Shown: positions 56,601-64,000 of the stretch, one piece after another
Layout of the letters: each line of letters begins with the position of its first letter
Position numbering within the stretch: the stretch's first letter is position 1
Source: CBDHFQ01 sp965262565
GTDB lineage: Bacteria; Bacteroidota; Bacteroidia; J057
Assembly (NCBI GenBank): GCA_965262565.1
Contig: CBDHFQ010000029.1
Span: forward strand, 186,001-250,000
Direction: 5' to 3'
DNA length: 64,000 nt
Translations under genes and position numbers: made by a program
Notes under the pieces: generated by a model
Told to the model about the DNA's origin: nothing
The model's input: the letters and a program-made list of their open reading frames with translations, nothing else
The model's database searches: none

Positions 56601-59600
56601 TTGAAACCCCTGGAGCTGCATATGTAGATGAGTTTCCATTGAGAATAAATACTGGTGGAGAAAGTTTCACTGCTGCTAATGGAAATCTATTCTCTACTGA
56701 CAGTTATTATGTAGGAACTTCTTCACCTACCGTATCTTCTAAATCCATCTCCGGGACGCAAGATGAAACGCTTTATCAATCTTACAGATGGGGACCCTCT
56801 TTTGGATATCATATACCCATACAGAATGGGTCTTACGATGTAATTCTTCATTTTGCAGAAGTATTTTTAACTTCTGAAGGAGAAAGAGCCTTTGACGTTT
56901 CCATTGAAAATGTATCGAAACTCAATGATTTTGATATACTTAAAGAGGTAGGACAGCTAAGCGCTACAAGGAAAGTATTCAAAGGAATTAAAGTAACTGA
57001 TGGGGTACTAGAAATTGATTTCGCTTCAAGTACCCAAAAGGAGGCCATTGTTTCCGGGATTGAAGTTATTGTGCAGACAGTAAGTGCGCCGAACAATCCT
57101 CCAGCTTTTACTCTTCAAAGTGAAGTGATTACCTTAGACGAGGATTTTGGAACGTTTGAGCAAGCTGGCCCTTCATTGTCAACTCCCACCAAAGGAGAAG
57201 AAAATCAGACCATTACTTTCTCTGTTACTCCCATAAATAATCCATTAGTTGGGGCCCAGATCGATCCTAAAACTGGAAAACTAACGTTAACATCGATCAA
57301 TAATATTTCGGGTGAGCAGACTTTCACGCTGGTCGCAGATGATGGGCAAGTTGATAATAACTTTTTCGCCAAGAGCTTTAAGGTTAAGGTGAATCCCGTG
57401 AACGATCCACCTTCATTTTCCTTAAGCAATCAAATAGTTAATCTCCCACAAGGATTTACAGGTGCAAGATCAATAGAAGCATTTAAGGAGATACCTCCTT
57501 CTGATGAAATTAATCAAAAGGTCTTCTATAGTATTTCTCCCAAATCATCTTCATTAGTAGGAGTGTCATTTGATCAGGCGACAGGTAATGTAACTCTTAG
57601 TAGCCTTGGGAGTAGGATAGGTTCCGAAAGTTTTGTAATCACTGCAAACGATGGACAAGCAGAAAATAACTTGGCTTCTGTTACCTTGACAGTGAATATT
57701 TATCCTCCAGATGAAATAAGAATTAATTGTGGTGGACCGGAAATTACCTTGGCAGATGGGACTAAGTTTGATGCTGATAAATTCTACAGGAAAGAGACGC
57801 AAACAAATGTATCAAGTGTGGAAATATTTGATACTGATTCAGATGGACTTTATCAATCGGAAAGATTTGGACAGAATTTTAGATACGAAATACCTGTAGG
57901 TAATGGATCATATGACTTGGTGCTTCACTTTGCAGAATTACACCATACGGAATTAGACCAACGAGTTTTCGATGTATATGTAGAAAATAATCAAAAGGAG
58001 CTGAAAGCGTTTGATATCTCAGCCTTCGTAAATCCGAAAACAGCTAAGACAGTTATTCTACAGGATATATCCGTGAATGATAATCATCTTTCTATCGATT
58101 TCAATAGTATAGTAGGAAATGGACAAGTCTGTGCCATTGAAGTCGTTACTTCCGGAAGTATTTCCTCATCACTCAATGTTCCTCCGGTTTTTTCAATCAA
58201 ACAGGAGATAAATACAGTAGAAAATTTCTCAGAAGTTATTACTGTAAAACCAACGCTTGAAGATGAGGAAGTTATAAGGTCAGCACAAAATGTAATGTAC
58301 TCCATAGAGCCAGCGATTTCCGAATTAGCTAATATTGATATAGATCCTTTAACTGGTAACATATCAATCGCGTCGCTTGAAGGAAAGAAAGGGTCAGAAA
58401 GGTTTATTATTACCGCTGATGACGGCCAAGCTAAAAATAATATCTACAGGAAAGCCCTTTCCTTAAATATTGCTCCTGCTGGGACAAGCTTACAGCCTGA
58501 AAGAATAGATCCTATCAGGATTAATGCTGGTGGTGCTTCATTTATTAATCAGATTGGTGAAGTGTTTATGGCTGATACTTATCATGGTAATACAGGTAAT
58601 GCAGTATCTGATACGGAAGTACCTTTGGGAAGAGGAATAGAAATGTTCATGACTTCTAGAACTGGGGATGACATTGTTTACAATGTTCCAGTTCCAAATG
58701 GACCTTATCAGGTAGTATTCCATTTTATAGAACTTGAGCATAATGCAAAAGGGAAGCGTATTATGGAAGCATATATAGAGAAAGAGCAAGTACTTAGAAA
58801 TTTTGATGTATTTGCCAAAAGCGGATTTAGAAATACTACTTCCAGGACGTTTGATAATGTGATAGTAGAAGATGAAATTCTGACTGTTGGAGTAAAGGCT
58901 GTCAAAGGGAAGGCAAAATTATGTGCACTTGAGATTATAGGTATGCACTTGAGAGATACAAGACCTTCTCTGAGAATTAATTGTGGGACCGAAAGTAAAT
59001 CTTCCTTTGGAGGGCAAATATTTACTGCAGATAAACAGTTTTTCTCCAAAAATACTAAAGGATATATCAAATCTAAGGACATAGATGTGGATAAAACCTC
59101 TTACAATGAACTGTACAGAACAGGTCGGATTACACATGAATTCCTGGATCCATTTTCATATAAAATACCTGTAGAAGATGGTAAGTATTTCTTGTATCTA
59201 CACTTTGCGGATCTACATTTTGATGAGGACACTAAAGACAATGGAGAAAAGCAAAGAGTATTTGATGTAGAAATTGAGGGTAAGAAGGAAATTGTAGATT
59301 TGGATCTTATTGCAGATGTAGGAGCAAATACTGCTTTAATTAAGAGAATTGAAGTAAATATAGAGGATGGTTACCTGGATCTAAACTTTCTTCCAACTGT
59401 CCATAAAGCAAGTATCTGCGCTATAGAGTTACTAATTCCTGCTGAAGAGCACACTGCGCTCATCTTTAATCAAAATTCTCAGAACAGTTTTACTGATCTG
59501 GATGATGAAAATAGTGGCCTTGACGAGTTAAAGTTGACTCTATTCCCGAATCCTACAGAAAATGATGTTAAACTACTGATTCAGGGCGAGTATAATGGAC

Positions 59601-59776
59601 CTGTAAATGTAGTGATCTACGATGCGGTAGGTAAAACAGTGAAAACATTTAACTTTGATAAGGACAGTTATGTAGATAAGTATTTGGTTCGTTTAAGAGA
59701 CTTAGCCAAAGGTATTTACATTATTGAATCTCATCTAGGTCAAGATGTTAAGCTGTTGAAAGTACTCAAGCAGTAG
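53627..59776 (+). CDS. giant T9SS-exported PL1 pectate-lyase-like protein with split CBM and five malectin domains
   Basis: 2049 residues. The leader ends near VPLGSYGQ (an ATG at 53684 gives a shorter signal peptide). Residues about 43-138 are the first half of a WLEAEC-type CBM (up to WINWNDI). Residues about 150-555 are a PL1 beta-helix: GAVGYGITTKAGRGG, TNLNDKGAGSLR, TIAGQTAPSPG, NYSRQALTR, and a Ca-binding-like DNDGDGYTNLEEW. Residues about 565-625 (GWSVIRDSDA, VFNLKSGLNEL, REKGVTLDKIYLT) are the other CBM half. Cadherin/Ig-like repeats then alternate with malectin domains (about 743-891, 1001-1153, 1362-1510, 1628-1771, 1780-1938). The final 80 residues (LFPNPTENDVK ... LLKVLKQ) are a T9SS sorting domain. 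It probably degrades and binds polysaccharide at the cell surface. Confidence 0.9.
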   Translation: MSFFSLLIPFTIKIFPRSVMKFTFYVAVFLALLQVPLGSYGQDIWLEAECGEQGANWIELNDNSASDGKALTSNTASIDAPPSSDAGVMSMYFNVDEPGDYTGFGRTISPNGSSNSFWVSVNGGSWINWNDIPSAVDAGKDANGNLPVIPGAVGYGITTKAGRGGKVYRVTNLNDKGAGSLRACIDAEGSRVCVFEVGGFIDLATPLKIKNPNITIAGQTAPSPGIVVGGGAGLMIQTQNVLVQHIGVRPGDERGYRYENRDALQIIGIEASNPATNIVLDHCTFAWGIDGTMDIARYVGNVTVRNCIIAETLNDSKHPKGEHSFASALYDWSGKAKVAIIGSYYAHNYSRQALTRVKNLFYANNLHYDREHRFTNISNREEEDKGGYATYNTLIGNVYIEGPSLRSDIKPVHIDTKELKNGTRIFLRDNYWSKREINNHKDLIENYKSSLIQNNPTSWVEGDWKTDRQEIIDYVINNVGPRPASRNEADLRLINNFNNRQGKLVDCISGCTRSAGGWPNLPSKNRKLSIPSNPNGDNDGDGYTNLEEWLHGFSGDVEREPLPSGYGWSVIRDSDAKKDAVFNLKSGLNELKFAVREKGVTLDKIYLTKTTNTPSGFGQKGDNCFQDVVNTPPTFKLSSSSITLPGNFEGTRAVQSIPDAVPAQESVQKPTYSISPDPKSVSFVSISIDKNSGEVKLVSKPGEYGNGTFTVTANDKQNANNIATKKLEVIVSKPKAPSLNSASAFPLRINSGGLEYSTKNSEIYLADIFSTGTTSPASTSGDISGTSDDLLYQNFRKGDDFSYVIPLENGTYKVVLTFAEPQFNSEGSRIFDISLEGKKRIDNLDIYKAVGFRNILRRTFRNIEVNDGKLNIDFLANKDKAIVNAIEVSLENTPPVFNIDQKSISVEQNFARTENVVVTPVAPPSLEENQKVTYTISPTSNAIANATIDAETGFVTITSIEGKSGKQTFTITADDGQSENNTYKQTFSLDIFETPGAAYVDEFPLRINTGGESFTAANGNLFSTDSYYVGTSSPTVSSKSISGTQDETLYQSYRWGPSFGYHIPIQNGSYDVILHFAEVFLTSEGERAFDVSIENVSKLNDFDILKEVGQLSATRKVFKGIKVTDGVLEIDFASSTQKEAIVSGIEVIVQTVSAPNNPPAFTLQSEVITLDEDFGTFEQAGPSLSTPTKGEENQTITFSVTPINNPLVGAQIDPKTGKLTLTSINNISGEQTFTLVADDGQVDNNFFAKSFKVKVNPVNDPPSFSLSNQIVNLPQGFTGARSIEAFKEIPPSDEINQKVFYSISPKSSSLVGVSFDQATGNVTLSSLGSRIGSESFVITANDGQAENNLASVTLTVNIYPPDEIRINCGGPEITLADGTKFDADKFYRKETQTNVSSVEIFDTDSDGLYQSERFGQNFRYEIPVGNGSYDLVLHFAELHHTELDQRVFDVYVENNQKELKAFDISAFVNPKTAKTVILQDISVNDNHLSIDFNSIVGNGQVCAIEVVTSGSISSSLNVPPVFSIKQEINTVENFSEVITVKPTLEDEEVIRSAQNVMYSIEPAISELANIDIDPLTGNISIASLEGKKGSERFIITADDGQAKNNIYRKALSLNIAPAGTSLQPERIDPIRINAGGASFINQIGEVFMADTYHGNTGNAVSDTEVPLGRGIEMFMTSRTGDDIVYNVPVPNGPYQVVFHFIELEHNAKGKRIMEAYIEKEQVLRNFDVFAKSGFRNTTSRTFDNVIVEDEILTVGVKAVKGKAKLCALEIIGMHLRDTRPSLRINCGTESKSSFGGQIFTADKQFFSKNTKGYIKSKDIDVDKTSYNELYRTGRITHEFLDPFSYKIPVEDGKYFLYLHFADLHFDEDTKDNGEKQRVFDVEIEGKKEIVDLDLIADVGANTALIKRIEVNIEDGYLDLNFLPTVHKASICAIELLIPAEEHTALIFNQNSQNSFTDLDDENSGLDELKLTLFPNPTENDVKLLIQGEYNGPVNVVIYDAVGKTVKTFNFDKDSYVDKYLVRLRDLAKGIYIIESHLGQDVKLLKVLKQ

Positions 59777-60126
59777 AAGCAGAAATGATAAACAGCATGT
59801 AGCATACATGATGTGAAATACATTTAAGGCTCACCTAATCTTTAGAGGATTAGAGTGAGCCTTACTTTTTCTAAGCAACTCATAGAAGAGATGTCAAATA
59901 GAGGAAGCACAAACAAAAGCGACTTGATAGAAACAGCCTCAAATAGAAGTATTCAAGTCGATGAATTAACCTAATCCAAAAAGTGTTAGTTGATTACTAT
60001 ATCGCATCAGACGCCTAAACGATCAACCAATGTTAAAGAATATGATGAGGGAATGGAAATGAAAGGAATATGAGTTATCCAGAAAATATGGTGAGTGTTG
60101 TTGTCGGAGGATAATGCTTTTGCACT
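59777..60126. other. 350-base intergenic region between convergent units
   Basis: It contains the terminator hairpin of the giant gene at 59826-59863. Beyond it no ORF, RNA gene or second hairpin was seen. Confidence 0.4.
59826..59863 (+). terminator. terminator after the PL1 giant gene
   Basis: AAGGCTCACCTAATC (59826-59840) pairs with GATTAGAGTGAGCCTT (59848-59863), a 15-bp stem with a single-base bulge and a 7-base loop, followed by ACTTTTTC. This is a rho-independent terminator about 50 bases past the stop codon. Confidence 0.8.
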
Positions 60127-60714
60127 TTAATGAAAGTACCTGTAATGGCCTTTATGAGCAAATTCGAGTAATTCTTTATCCCCTGAAGAGTCTCCAAAAG
60201 CAATGATTTCCCCATAACCTTCTACGTCTATGGCTTCCTGAACTCTTCTGACTTTTTCTGCACCTTTACAATTTGGGCTTCCAAACGAAGTAGTGTATTT
60301 ACCTTCATCGTATCCGGCTTTCGTACAAATCAACTGAATATTTTCTTTTAATGCGAAAGGTGCCAGCCAAATATCCAGAGAAGCAGATACCAGTGCAACG
60401 TGGTTGCCTTTTTTCTTAGCTTGCCTTAAATACTCAATTCCGTTCTTTCTGATTAAGGCAGGTAATTTCTGTTCTACAAACTGTTGCCCCTTTTTTTCCA
60501 TCTCTTCTTTTGACGTACCTTTAAAAAAATACCCTAAAAATTTAGCTTTAATTTTCTCGTTGTCGAGTAATCCTAATATCATTAATATAAACAATGGACT
60601 AAAAAGAATGAGGCCTGCATAATATGCAGGCTTGTTAGTCGAAGACTTTATAAATTCAAACAGTGTATCTTTAGTCGTCAAAGTACCGTCAAAGTCAAAT
60701 AAAAATAAATTCAT
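60127..60714 (-). CDS. HAD-IB family phosphatase, candidate polyprenyl-phosphate-pentose phosphatase
   Basis: 195 residues. HAD motif I is DFDGTLT at the N-terminus, motif II is VSASLDIW, and the later motif IV is FGDSSGDKE, all intact, so it is an active-looking phosphatase of the SerB/HAD-IB type. A hydrophobic stretch (about 32-50) suggests membrane association. It follows the DprE1-like gene by 10 bases in a UbiA-GtrA-DprE1 operon, where a phosphatase would be needed to remove the 5-phosphate of polyprenyl-phosphoribose. That role is inferred from context. Confidence 0.8.
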   Translation of the reverse strand: MNLFLFDFDGTLTTKDTLFEFIKSSTNKPAYYAGLILFSPLFILMILGLLDNEKIKAKFLGYFFKGTSKEEMEKKGQQFVEQKLPALIRKNGIEYLRQAKKKGNHVALVSASLDIWLAPFALKENIQLICTKAGYDEGKYTTSFGSPNCKGAEKVRRVQEAIDVEGYGEIIAFGDSSGDKELLEFAHKGHYRYFH

Positions 60715-60724
60715 TCTAAAAGCT

Positions 60725-62050
60725 TTAGGTCAATTGCGAAATTGGTTCCTGAGCAATTCTCTGTTTTTGTAATGAGTCAAATTTATCTTTATCATAGTGT
60801 TTCACACGAGATAATTCTTTAGACGAAAAGGCATCTTTTGCCAAATAAATTTTGCCGTTACACTCATTGACAATTTCGTCCATTTGCTTAATTAGCTTAG
60901 GCAACTCCTTATTAATTTTAAAATCGAGGGCTAAGGTATACCCTTCAATAGGAAAGGAATTATAAGCCAACGGATTATTCTTACCGAATAATTTTAGCAC
61001 CGCCAAGAAAGACCCCTGGCCACTCTTGGCAATTGTACTAAGGATGCGCTTCAAACCTTCATGACTAACCTCTTTAGGAAGAACAAACTGATACTGCGTA
61101 AAGCCATTTTTACCATAGATTCTATTCCAATTATGGATTGAATCTAATGGATAAAAAAATGTATCGTAGTCAATGATTTTCTTTAAATGCTTGCTAGTCT
61201 GTTTATTGTAATAAAGAAAATTAAAAGCTTTTACAGTGAATTCGTTTAGTGTAAATGAAGGAAAATTGAAAGGGACATTTAAATTAAGTTTTTCTTTCAA
61301 CTTGAGAGGACTTCCTTGTTTTGACTTAGGTAATTCTGAAACTGATGCGTGCTCTCCCAACATGAGGATAGATCTCCCTAAATTTTTCCCTTTTTGCAAA
61401 CAATCTATCCAAGCAACGGAATAAGTCCATGATTCTGATTTTTCGAATAATGACATGGCTTCATCTAGATTTCTGGCTTTAATTGCCTCATGCCTGATAT
61501 ACGCTGTTTCTATGGGCTTCAGACTGAATCGACAACTGACTATAATTCCAGTAAGTCCCATTCCTCCTACAGTACTCCAAAAAAGAGAAGAATTTTCTCG
61601 TTTTGAACAATGAATGATTTCTCCCTGACCATTCATAAGCTCAAAAGACAACACATGATCGGAAAAACAACCTTCTGAATGGTGATTTTTACCATGTACA
61701 TCTGCTGCAATAGCTCCTCCTACAGTAATAAATTTTGTTCCTGGAGTAATAGGAAGAAAAAATCCCTTTGGTACTATAACTTCCAAAATTTCAGACAGCA
61801 ATAACCCAGACTGACATTCTAATATGCCGTTCTGAGTATCGAATTCAAGGAATCTGTTTAATTTTAGAGTAGAGATAATATTATTATGCAATGCAGCATC
61901 ACCATAGCACCTCCCATTTCCTCTTGGAATTAAGTGATCCTTTCCAATAGTAAAGTGTCTTAATTCATTTGTAAACCTCGGCTCCAGAAAATCTGCATTG
62001 ATTTTAGGATAATTTCCCCAATTACTGACTAATTTTTCTTTGCTATCCAT
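60725..62050 (-). CDS. dprE1: DprE1-like FAD-dependent polyprenyl-phosphate ribose oxidase
   Basis: About 441 residues from the ATG at 62050 (a TTG at 62074 is upstream). VAO-type FAD-binding oxidase: PRGNGRCYGDAAL near the N-terminus, GGAIAADVHGKNHH, GCFSDHVLSFELM and a C-terminal KFDSLQKQR. DprE1 oxidises C2 of decaprenyl-phosphoryl-ribose as the first half of epimerisation to the arabinose form. Its family partner DprE2 (an SDR) is absent from the window. It lies 7 bases after the GtrA gene. Confidence 0.85.
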   Translation of the reverse strand: MDSKEKLVSNWGNYPKINADFLEPRFTNELRHFTIGKDHLIPRGNGRCYGDAALHNNIISTLKLNRFLEFDTQNGILECQSGLLLSEILEVIVPKGFFLPITPGTKFITVGGAIAADVHGKNHHSEGCFSDHVLSFELMNGQGEIIHCSKRENSSLFWSTVGGMGLTGIIVSCRFSLKPIETAYIRHEAIKARNLDEAMSLFEKSESWTYSVAWIDCLQKGKNLGRSILMLGEHASVSELPKSKQGSPLKLKEKLNLNVPFNFPSFTLNEFTVKAFNFLYYNKQTSKHLKKIIDYDTFFYPLDSIHNWNRIYGKNGFTQYQFVLPKEVSHEGLKRILSTIAKSGQGSFLAVLKLFGKNNPLAYNSFPIEGYTLALDFKINKELPKLIKQMDEIVNECNGKIYLAKDAFSSKELSRVKHYDKDKFDSLQKQRIAQEPISQLT

Positions 62051-62057
62051 AAAAACA

Positions 62058-62453
62058 TTATGAATTAAATACAAACCTTTTATCTAGAAAATATTTTATC
62101 AAATAACCACCTGCTAAGCCTATAGCTCCTCCTATGTATTTAGCTTCCTCAAATGGAAACATAGTGTAGAATGCCCATTCGACTAACATGTAAAATAATG
62201 TTGTGTAAATACCCAGGTATGCGTAGATGAAAAAGAATTTACTTTCTTGCTTAACAGACAGAATCTCCTTCTGAAAAACAAAAAACTTATCTAACACATA
62301 TTTTAGCAATAGTCCAGCAATTGTACCTAAACCCATTCCTATCCAAAGCTCTAATGGTCCTTCATAAAGCATGGTAAAAAGGTATTGGATAAAGAGGTTT
62401 GTCAAGGTAGCCAGAACCGCAAAAATAAAATACTTAAAAATAGGACTTCCCAT
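62058..62453 (-). CDS. GtrA-family four-helix membrane protein
   Basis: 131 residues, four hydrophobic helices with conserved GAIGLAGGYLIKYFLDKRFVF at the end and LLKYVLDKFFVFQ in the middle, the GtrA/DPMS-associated pattern (DK-x-FVF repeated). GtrA-like proteins are thought to assist flipping or binding of polyprenyl-linked sugars. The gene overlaps the UbiA gene's end by 20 bases, so translation is coupled. It sits directly between the phosphoribosyltransferase and the oxidase. Confidence 0.85.
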   Translation of the reverse strand: MGSPIFKYFIFAVLATLTNLFIQYLFTMLYEGPLELWIGMGLGTIAGLLLKYVLDKFFVFQKEILSVKQESKFFFIYAYLGIYTTLFYMLVEWAFYTMFPFEEAKYIGGAIGLAGGYLIKYFLDKRFVFNS

Positions 62454-63342
62454 AGATTAATAGTGCGAATGAAAGAATCCACAAAAGAAGTACAATCTGA
62501 ATGAATTTGTCCTTATATAATACTTTTGTTGGGCTTTCTGTTTTGTTGAAGACGATAGTTTGTTGCAAATATCTCAGTACTCCCATGAGAACGAAAATGG
62601 TGGTAAAATATACATAATCAGATCCTATTCTTTCAACTACTTCTACAGATACGGTATACATAATATATGAAACCACGGTGATCGCTGTCATAAAAACGAT
62701 AGACATATCGATAAAGTGGAGACTATACCCTTCTAAAGATTTACGCGTTTTAACCCCTTTGGCTTGCATGCTAAATTCTCCTCTTCTTTTAGCAAATGCG
62801 AGAATCATTGCCAACAGGAAAGTCAGAAGTACGATCCACTTAGATATAAGTACATTAGCTGCGACACCTCCAACAATCACTCTTAATAAAAACCCGACTG
62901 ATATAATGGTGACATCTATAATAGGTATATGTTTAAGCTTGAAAGAATAAGCGAGATTCATGAAGAAGTATATACCCAGGATCATGATCAATTGATAACT
63001 CAATTGTAGCGAAATAGTAATAGAAATCGCCAATAGTGCAAAAAATATAACCAATCCTTGAGGTTGAGATAGCTCTCCACTCGCTAGAGGCCTGTTTTTC
63101 TTTTCCGGATGCAGGCGATCTTTCTCTATATCTACATAATCATTAATTACATAGATGCTACTCGCTGTTAGAGAAAAAGCAATGAAACCTACAGCTGTAC
63201 TAATTAAGGAAGGAACATCAAGAATCTTTCCTGCAAAAAAAATGGGCAGAAATACAAATAAATTTTTCACCCATTGGTGAACCCGCATTAACCTAAAAAC
63301 GGATGAGATTTTGTAGGTCTTAACTAAATTATCTGTCTGCAT
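62434..63342 (-). CDS. UbiA-family polyprenyl-phosphate phosphoribosyltransferase (DPPR-synthase-like)
   Basis: 302 residues with about 8-9 hydrophobic helices. The first UbiA motif is NDYVDIEKDRLHPEKKNRP, where the histidine and lysine cluster matches Rv3806c-type enzymes using PRPP rather than aromatic acceptors. The second region DVTIISVGFLLRVIVGG matches the same subfamily. It would join PRPP to undecaprenyl/decaprenyl phosphate. It is the first gene of the operon with GtrA, DprE1-like and HAD genes, which supports a pentose-phosphate lipid product. Confidence 0.82.
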   Translation of the reverse strand: MQTDNLVKTYKISSVFRLMRVHQWVKNLFVFLPIFFAGKILDVPSLISTAVGFIAFSLTASSIYVINDYVDIEKDRLHPEKKNRPLASGELSQPQGLVIFFALLAISITISLQLSYQLIMILGIYFFMNLAYSFKLKHIPIIDVTIISVGFLLRVIVGGVAANVLISKWIVLLTFLLAMILAFAKRRGEFSMQAKGVKTRKSLEGYSLHFIDMSIVFMTAITVVSYIMYTVSVEVVERIGSDYVYFTTIFVLMGVLRYLQQTIVFNKTESPTKVLYKDKFIQIVLLLWILSFALLIYGKSYF

Positions 63343-64000
63343 ATTATAATAACGGTCGATTTAACTTAATATCCGATTTTTTGTGGACGGATTTAAAATT
63401 CTTCTAACAATTATGTTAAAAATATTACACTTATTATGATCTGTCTTTATGAGAAGAATTGCAGCACAATTTTTGAGCTATAAAGGTGAAAAGAATATTG
63501 GGAGTTCGAAATTTAATTTGCTTAAATGGTATATAAAATCTCCTGACTTGCCAAACAAGATGAATTATCTATCAGTGATTATCAGAAAATTAGTGCAGTT
63601 TCTGGATTAACGAAAAAAATGTAATACAAGAGAAATTGAGATTTTTAATAATTCGATTAATATAGAATGCCCATATATTATAAATTTCTAAAAGATTATG
63701 CCCATTTAGGTAAGATTTTTGCCTATTCATCGGTCAACGACTAATTATTTTTAAAATTCAACTAATTTGCCAATGATTTTTAGTTCTGACCCTTTAGTTA
63801 ACATGTTCAAAAGATTAGGCTTATTATATACTTATATTATATTTTATTTTCCTAGAAAATTGAGGATTGAGATATTTTATTCACTAGTCTTTTTAGGTTA
63901 CGATTCTGAAAATCACCACTTTGTGCATTTAGTTGTTGTGGAATTACATCCTTGAATTAGTACGTAAGTTGTCAAATCTTTTTAGATTTTTTTGGAAAAT
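63343..64000. other. terminal region without a convincing gene
   Basis: AT-rich sequence upstream of the UbiA operon. It must hold that operon's promoter, but no good -33/-7 match was found. A 53-codon frame at 63449-63610 and a 62-codon frame at 63767-63955 are open; the second looks like chance. Confidence 0.4.
63449..63610 (+). CDS. possible 53-residue small protein
   Basis: ATG to TAA, a short basic protein beginning MRRIAAQFLSYKGEKNIG and ending KLVQFLD. No domain, signal peptide or ribosome-binding site is seen. It lies divergent from the UbiA operon. It could be a real small protein or chance. Confidence 0.2.
   Translation: MRRIAAQFLSYKGEKNIGSSKFNLLKWYIKSPDLPNKMNYLSVIIRKLVQFLD

Noticed and set aside
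58538..59137. minus-strand frames across the malectin region
   Set aside because: Antisense shadows of a strongly conserved coding sequence.
63767..63955. 62-residue plus-strand frame near the right edge
   Set aside because: Composition rich in Phe, Tyr and Ile, as expected from AT-rich noise; no domain or start signal.

Overview
The window is AT-rich and looks like chromosome of a Bacteroidota member, probably a Cytophagales-type bacterium. Two very large secreted proteins end in type IX secretion (Por/T9SS) sorting domains. Candidate promoters resemble the Bacteroidota TTTG/TAnnTTTG pattern, and clear Shine-Dalgarno sequences are scarce. The genus cannot be fixed from the sequence.

Bases 1-15650 are a mixed housekeeping and accessory region: the 3' end of an IS630-like helix-turn-helix ORF, an NTF2/SnoaL-like protein, an SDR gene broken by an internal deletion, a phytoene-desaturase-type crtI coupled to a Tat-exported phosphotriesterase-family enzyme, a zinc-ribbon Nudix hydrolase, Lon protease, a coiled-coil lipoprotein, a small secreted protein, and a TreS-maltokinase fusion whose kinase half has lost its catalytic residues. 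A membrane LAS-type peptidase-like protein and an operon of XRE-cupin regulator, lytic transglycosylase and gamma-glutamylcyclotransferase-like protein follow.

Bases 15650-27060 are a minus-strand operon of eleven surface-glycan genes read from about 27024 leftwards: epimerase, FAD oxidoreductase, polysaccharide deacetylase, GT39 transferase, sulfotransferase, two four-helix SMR/EamA subunits, DPM1-like GT2, second GT39, WecB/WbpI-type epimerase and WbpB-type dehydrogenase. The set matches the logic of arn loci: a sugar is loaded on a polyprenyl phosphate, trimmed, flipped and transferred by GT39 enzymes.

Divergent from it, 27671-35908 encodes a 2745-residue secreted protein with a PQQ-type sugar dehydrogenase domain, a PKD domain, nine two-cysteine repeats and four DNRLRE/CBM96-like modules. 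Bases 36703-52982 form a Wzx/Wzy-dependent exopolysaccharide cluster: Wza-like and Wzc-like proteins, sugar epimerase, polymerase, flippase, two sulfotransferases, a plant-like GDP-mannose 3,5-epimerase, four GT4-type glycosyltransferases and a heparin-lyase-like polysaccharide lyase. A second giant protein (53627-59776) follows. It is a PL1 pectate-lyase-like enzyme that appears to be inserted inside a carbohydrate-binding module, followed by five malectin domains. The likely product is a sulfated exopolysaccharide that may contain L-galactose or L-gulose; no priming glycosyl-1-phosphate transferase is present here.

Bases 60127-63342 are a minus-strand operon for a polyprenyl-phosphate pentose: UbiA-type phosphoribosyltransferase, GtrA, DprE1-like oxidase and HAD phosphatase, with no DprE2 in the window. 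The last 650 bases hold no convincing gene. No tRNA, rRNA or CRISPR array was recognised.
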